A stretch of DNA of 64,000 nucleotides from Panagrolaimus kolymaensis (lineage: Eukaryota; Nematoda; Chromadorea; Rhabditida; Panagrolaimidae): assembly GCA_028622995.1 (NCBI GenBank), contig JAJQJQ010000003.1, forward strand, positions 8,122,001 through 8,186,000, given 5' to 3'. How positions within the stretch are numbered: the first letter of the stretch is position 1; each line of letters opens with the position of its first letter. Shown one piece after another: positions 61,930 through 64,000 of the stretch. The notes under the pieces were generated by a model. It was not told the origin of the DNA, did no database searches, and saw only the letters and a list, made by a program, of their open reading frames with translations. A program made the translations under genes and the position numbers.

Positions 61930-63779
61930 ATTTAATGATTTATTATTTAAAAATCAGCTGTGGAAGGAAATAATATACACACTTAGTGGAAACTGATGAT
62001 GATATTATTACGTATAGTATTCATATGACTTTGAAAGAAATAAAGTCTAACCGGATATAAAAATATTTGGCTAGACACAAAAAATACACGAATAACAACA
62101 AGATCGACTGCAGCAGCAAAGGCGATCTATGATAAAATAATATTTATTTTCTGAAAAAAAGAAAAGATAAGTTAGTTTTGTTTTGAGTGACTTAAAAAAA
62201 TATGAATGAATAAAAAAAAAGTTCATATCGCGCAACGACAAAAAAATAAAATAAAAAATGGACCAACCACAACAACAACAACGACGACGACTCGCTCTCG
62301 CTTAACAGCTGTGATAGAATGAGAAAGAGGAAGGAGGGCAGCAGAAGGGGGAAAAACAGAACAAAAAAAATAATCACGCTCTTTCTCTATCTAACTACGA
62401 ACCAATAAAAAAAAAGATCTTGTGGTTTAAAAAAATGATTTCTTTTTTATTTATTTTCGCTCTGTCGTCCGTTGCATAATATTATTATGTCTTTTTAATG
62501 ATTGCTTTTTTTAACTTTAAAATATAAATTTTTTTGCAAACATGACCCCCTTTACTTCATTTGTAAGCAAAAATATTTAAAAGTAAATGGAACCAGAACA
62601 GAAAATAAATTTATTTACAGGAAGGAAAGAAAAAAACAAAATTTTATTTTTAAAAGCATCCATCCATCGTTAGCTTTTTTTGTTTGTTAAAGATAGAGAG
62701 TTCGAGGCCAATAAGACTAGCACAAAACTGTTCTCTTAAAATAAATATATTGAAATATTTTATTTTTTTTAACGAAGGAAGAAAAAAAATGAGGACGCAC
62801 AAAAAGGTAGAACATAAAGTCAAAGGTACTGACTGATTCACGTGATAAATAATGTGAAATCAGCTGATTCAAAAAAAGAATTTTAGTCGTTGTCGTCGTC
62901 GGGTGTCTTACGTCGTCGTTTATAAAGTTGAAAAAGAAAAAAGGAAATAGAGTTCGTGTCGTCGTCGTCGTCCGTATATGCAAGTCAGTCAGTACCACCA
63001 ACCAACTAACAAACAACCAACAAAAACCAGCAAGCTGGATGGATGGACGACTCCTTTTCCTCCTCTCTTTTGTCATGGGACTCAAAAATAGTTGTTGTTG
63101 TCATTTTTTTCCAAAGCACGAAGGAAGAAGAAAAAAAGTAAAAGAAGGATAGGAAAGAACGAAGAAGAGGAAAAAGAAGAAAGCATCGCTGCTCACATCA
63201 GCTGTGAAAGGAAGAAATATAATAGTAAAATAGTTAGTTTGTCGTCGTCGTTCAATGTGACTACTGACTCTTAGCACGAGCTAACAACAACGCACACTTT
63301 CATAACGACCACCATCGAATCTGCATGTCACGAAGGATCCATCCATCCTCGTAGTAGACAGAAGACAAAAAAAAAGAATTGAAAGTATTTGTTGCGCCCC
63401 TCCTAGTTTTCTTTTTCTCTTTCCCCTCTTTTTTTTCTTTAGTTCAAACAACTATTTTTGCAGAACTTTGAACTAACAACTATAACCCTTGAGGTAAAAT
63501 AATAATTGATTCCTATCATCATTTCATTTTTTTGATATTTATATATTCTCTTTTTTCGTCATCATTCATAAACTGTGATGGTGAAGATGGAATAAAAGCA
63601 GCAACGAAAAAAATAATTTAAAGTAATGGCGTCAAAATGTCTCCCAACAACAACAACCAAAAAAAACCTTCAAATAATAAAAAAAAGTTGGTGAAAATTT
63701 TAAAAGCAAAAAAAATACTAAAGAATATATAAAAATAAATTACAGAAAAACTATTTGTACTAATGTGCAGCTGACGGCC
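61930..63779. other. Divergent intergenic region
   Basis: Between lgg-2 (-) and the membrane protein gene starting at 63780 (+), so promoters for both. It contains GTCGTCGTC-rich and A/T-rich tracts. Open frames 62717-63085 and 62928-63152 are low-complexity on both strands. Confidence 0.5.
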
Positions 63780-64000
63780 ATGACTGTTACACCTCCACCA
63801 TCAACAACAACATCAATGAATGGGCGTCGAGAAAGTCGAGCGACGATGATTCAAGAAACAAAAACGATCGAAAATAATAATAATGTTGCTGTTGTCGTTC
63901 GTAGCAGCAGTAATGCCCTATCTAAAAAGGTTTGGATATCGATCGCGGTTATCTGTATTTTATCTTCGATATCAGTTCAATTTATTGCTCCATTTATTCA
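63780..64000 (+). CDS. 5' end of a membrane protein gene, cut by window edge
   Basis: An open frame begins at the ATG at 63780, nine bases after a candidate acceptor (TAATGTGCAG, ending 63770), and runs to the window edge. A Thr/Ser/Asn-rich cytosolic-like N-terminus of about 50 residues is followed by a hydrophobic helix, KKVWISIAVICILSSISVQF, then IAPF. This layout fits the first TM helix of a multipass transporter (for example major facilitator type), but too little is visible to name it. Confidence 0.55.
   Translation, partial: MTVTPPPSTTTSMNGRRESRATMIQETKTIENNNNVAVVVRSSSNALSKKVWISIAVICILSSISVQFIAPFI

Overview
The window reads as nuclear DNA of a nematode. It is very AT-rich, and its genes are split by many short introns with GT..TTTTAG or TTTCAG borders. 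The gene set is typical of the phylum: a eukaryotic RNA-dependent RNA polymerase, a ground-like secreted protein, a Patched-related protein, the ERK MAP kinase, a SMA-4 type co-Smad, an RBR-2/KDM5 demethylase and LGG-2. A 19-base exact copy of most of the nematode SL1 spliced leader is also present. I cannot fix the species; the base composition and intron style would fit a clade IV free-living or plant-associated nematode, but this is inference.

Layout. 1-2.5 kb: the 5' part of an RdRP gene (-), running off the left edge just before its catalytic loop. 3.0-4.0 kb: a 945-bp element with 140-bp inverted arms. 4.6-5.1 kb: a ground-like gene (-). 6.5-17.1 kb: an LMO7/LIMCH1/Smallish-type gene (+) with an N-terminal CH domain, about 20 exons, a C-terminal LIM domain and signs of internal alternative starts. 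17.9-22.9 kb: a Patched-related RND protein (-). 26.1-28.7 kb: a two-domain, catalytically dead GH18 chitinase-like gene (-) with a TTAA-flanked MITE in one exon and a probable frameshift. 29.1-30.6 kb: a CUEDC1-type gene (-). 30.6-36.2 kb: gene-poor DNA with a nearly perfect foldback element. 36.2-37.6 kb: mpk-1 (+). 38.5-40.5 kb and 42.0-44.2 kb: two unrecognised membrane proteins (-). 44.8-46.5 kb: repeats, including a hAT-like MITE. 47.0-47.8 kb: a trypsin-like peptidase (-). 48.5-51.0 kb: the co-Smad (-). 52.2-53.2 kb: 3-hydroxyisobutyrate dehydrogenase (-). 54.2-59.3 kb: KDM5 (-). 61.5-61.9 kb: lgg-2 (-). 63.8 kb to the right edge: the start of a membrane protein gene (+).

The genes serve unrelated functions (small-RNA amplification, actin/junction scaffolding, ERK and TGF-beta signalling, chromatin, autophagy, valine breakdown). 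No tight operon is evident; the shortest same-strand gap is about 0.4 kb (CUEDC1-type to GH18). Exon chains were built by hand from reading frame, splice borders and codon phase. Most close perfectly in phase, but none has transcript support. The most interesting items are the genomic SL1 copy at the 5' end of the RdRP gene, the TTAA MITE that sits in a GH18 exon and may be spliced as a new intron, the three other inverted-repeat elements, and a KDM5 enzyme that lacks its first PHD finger.
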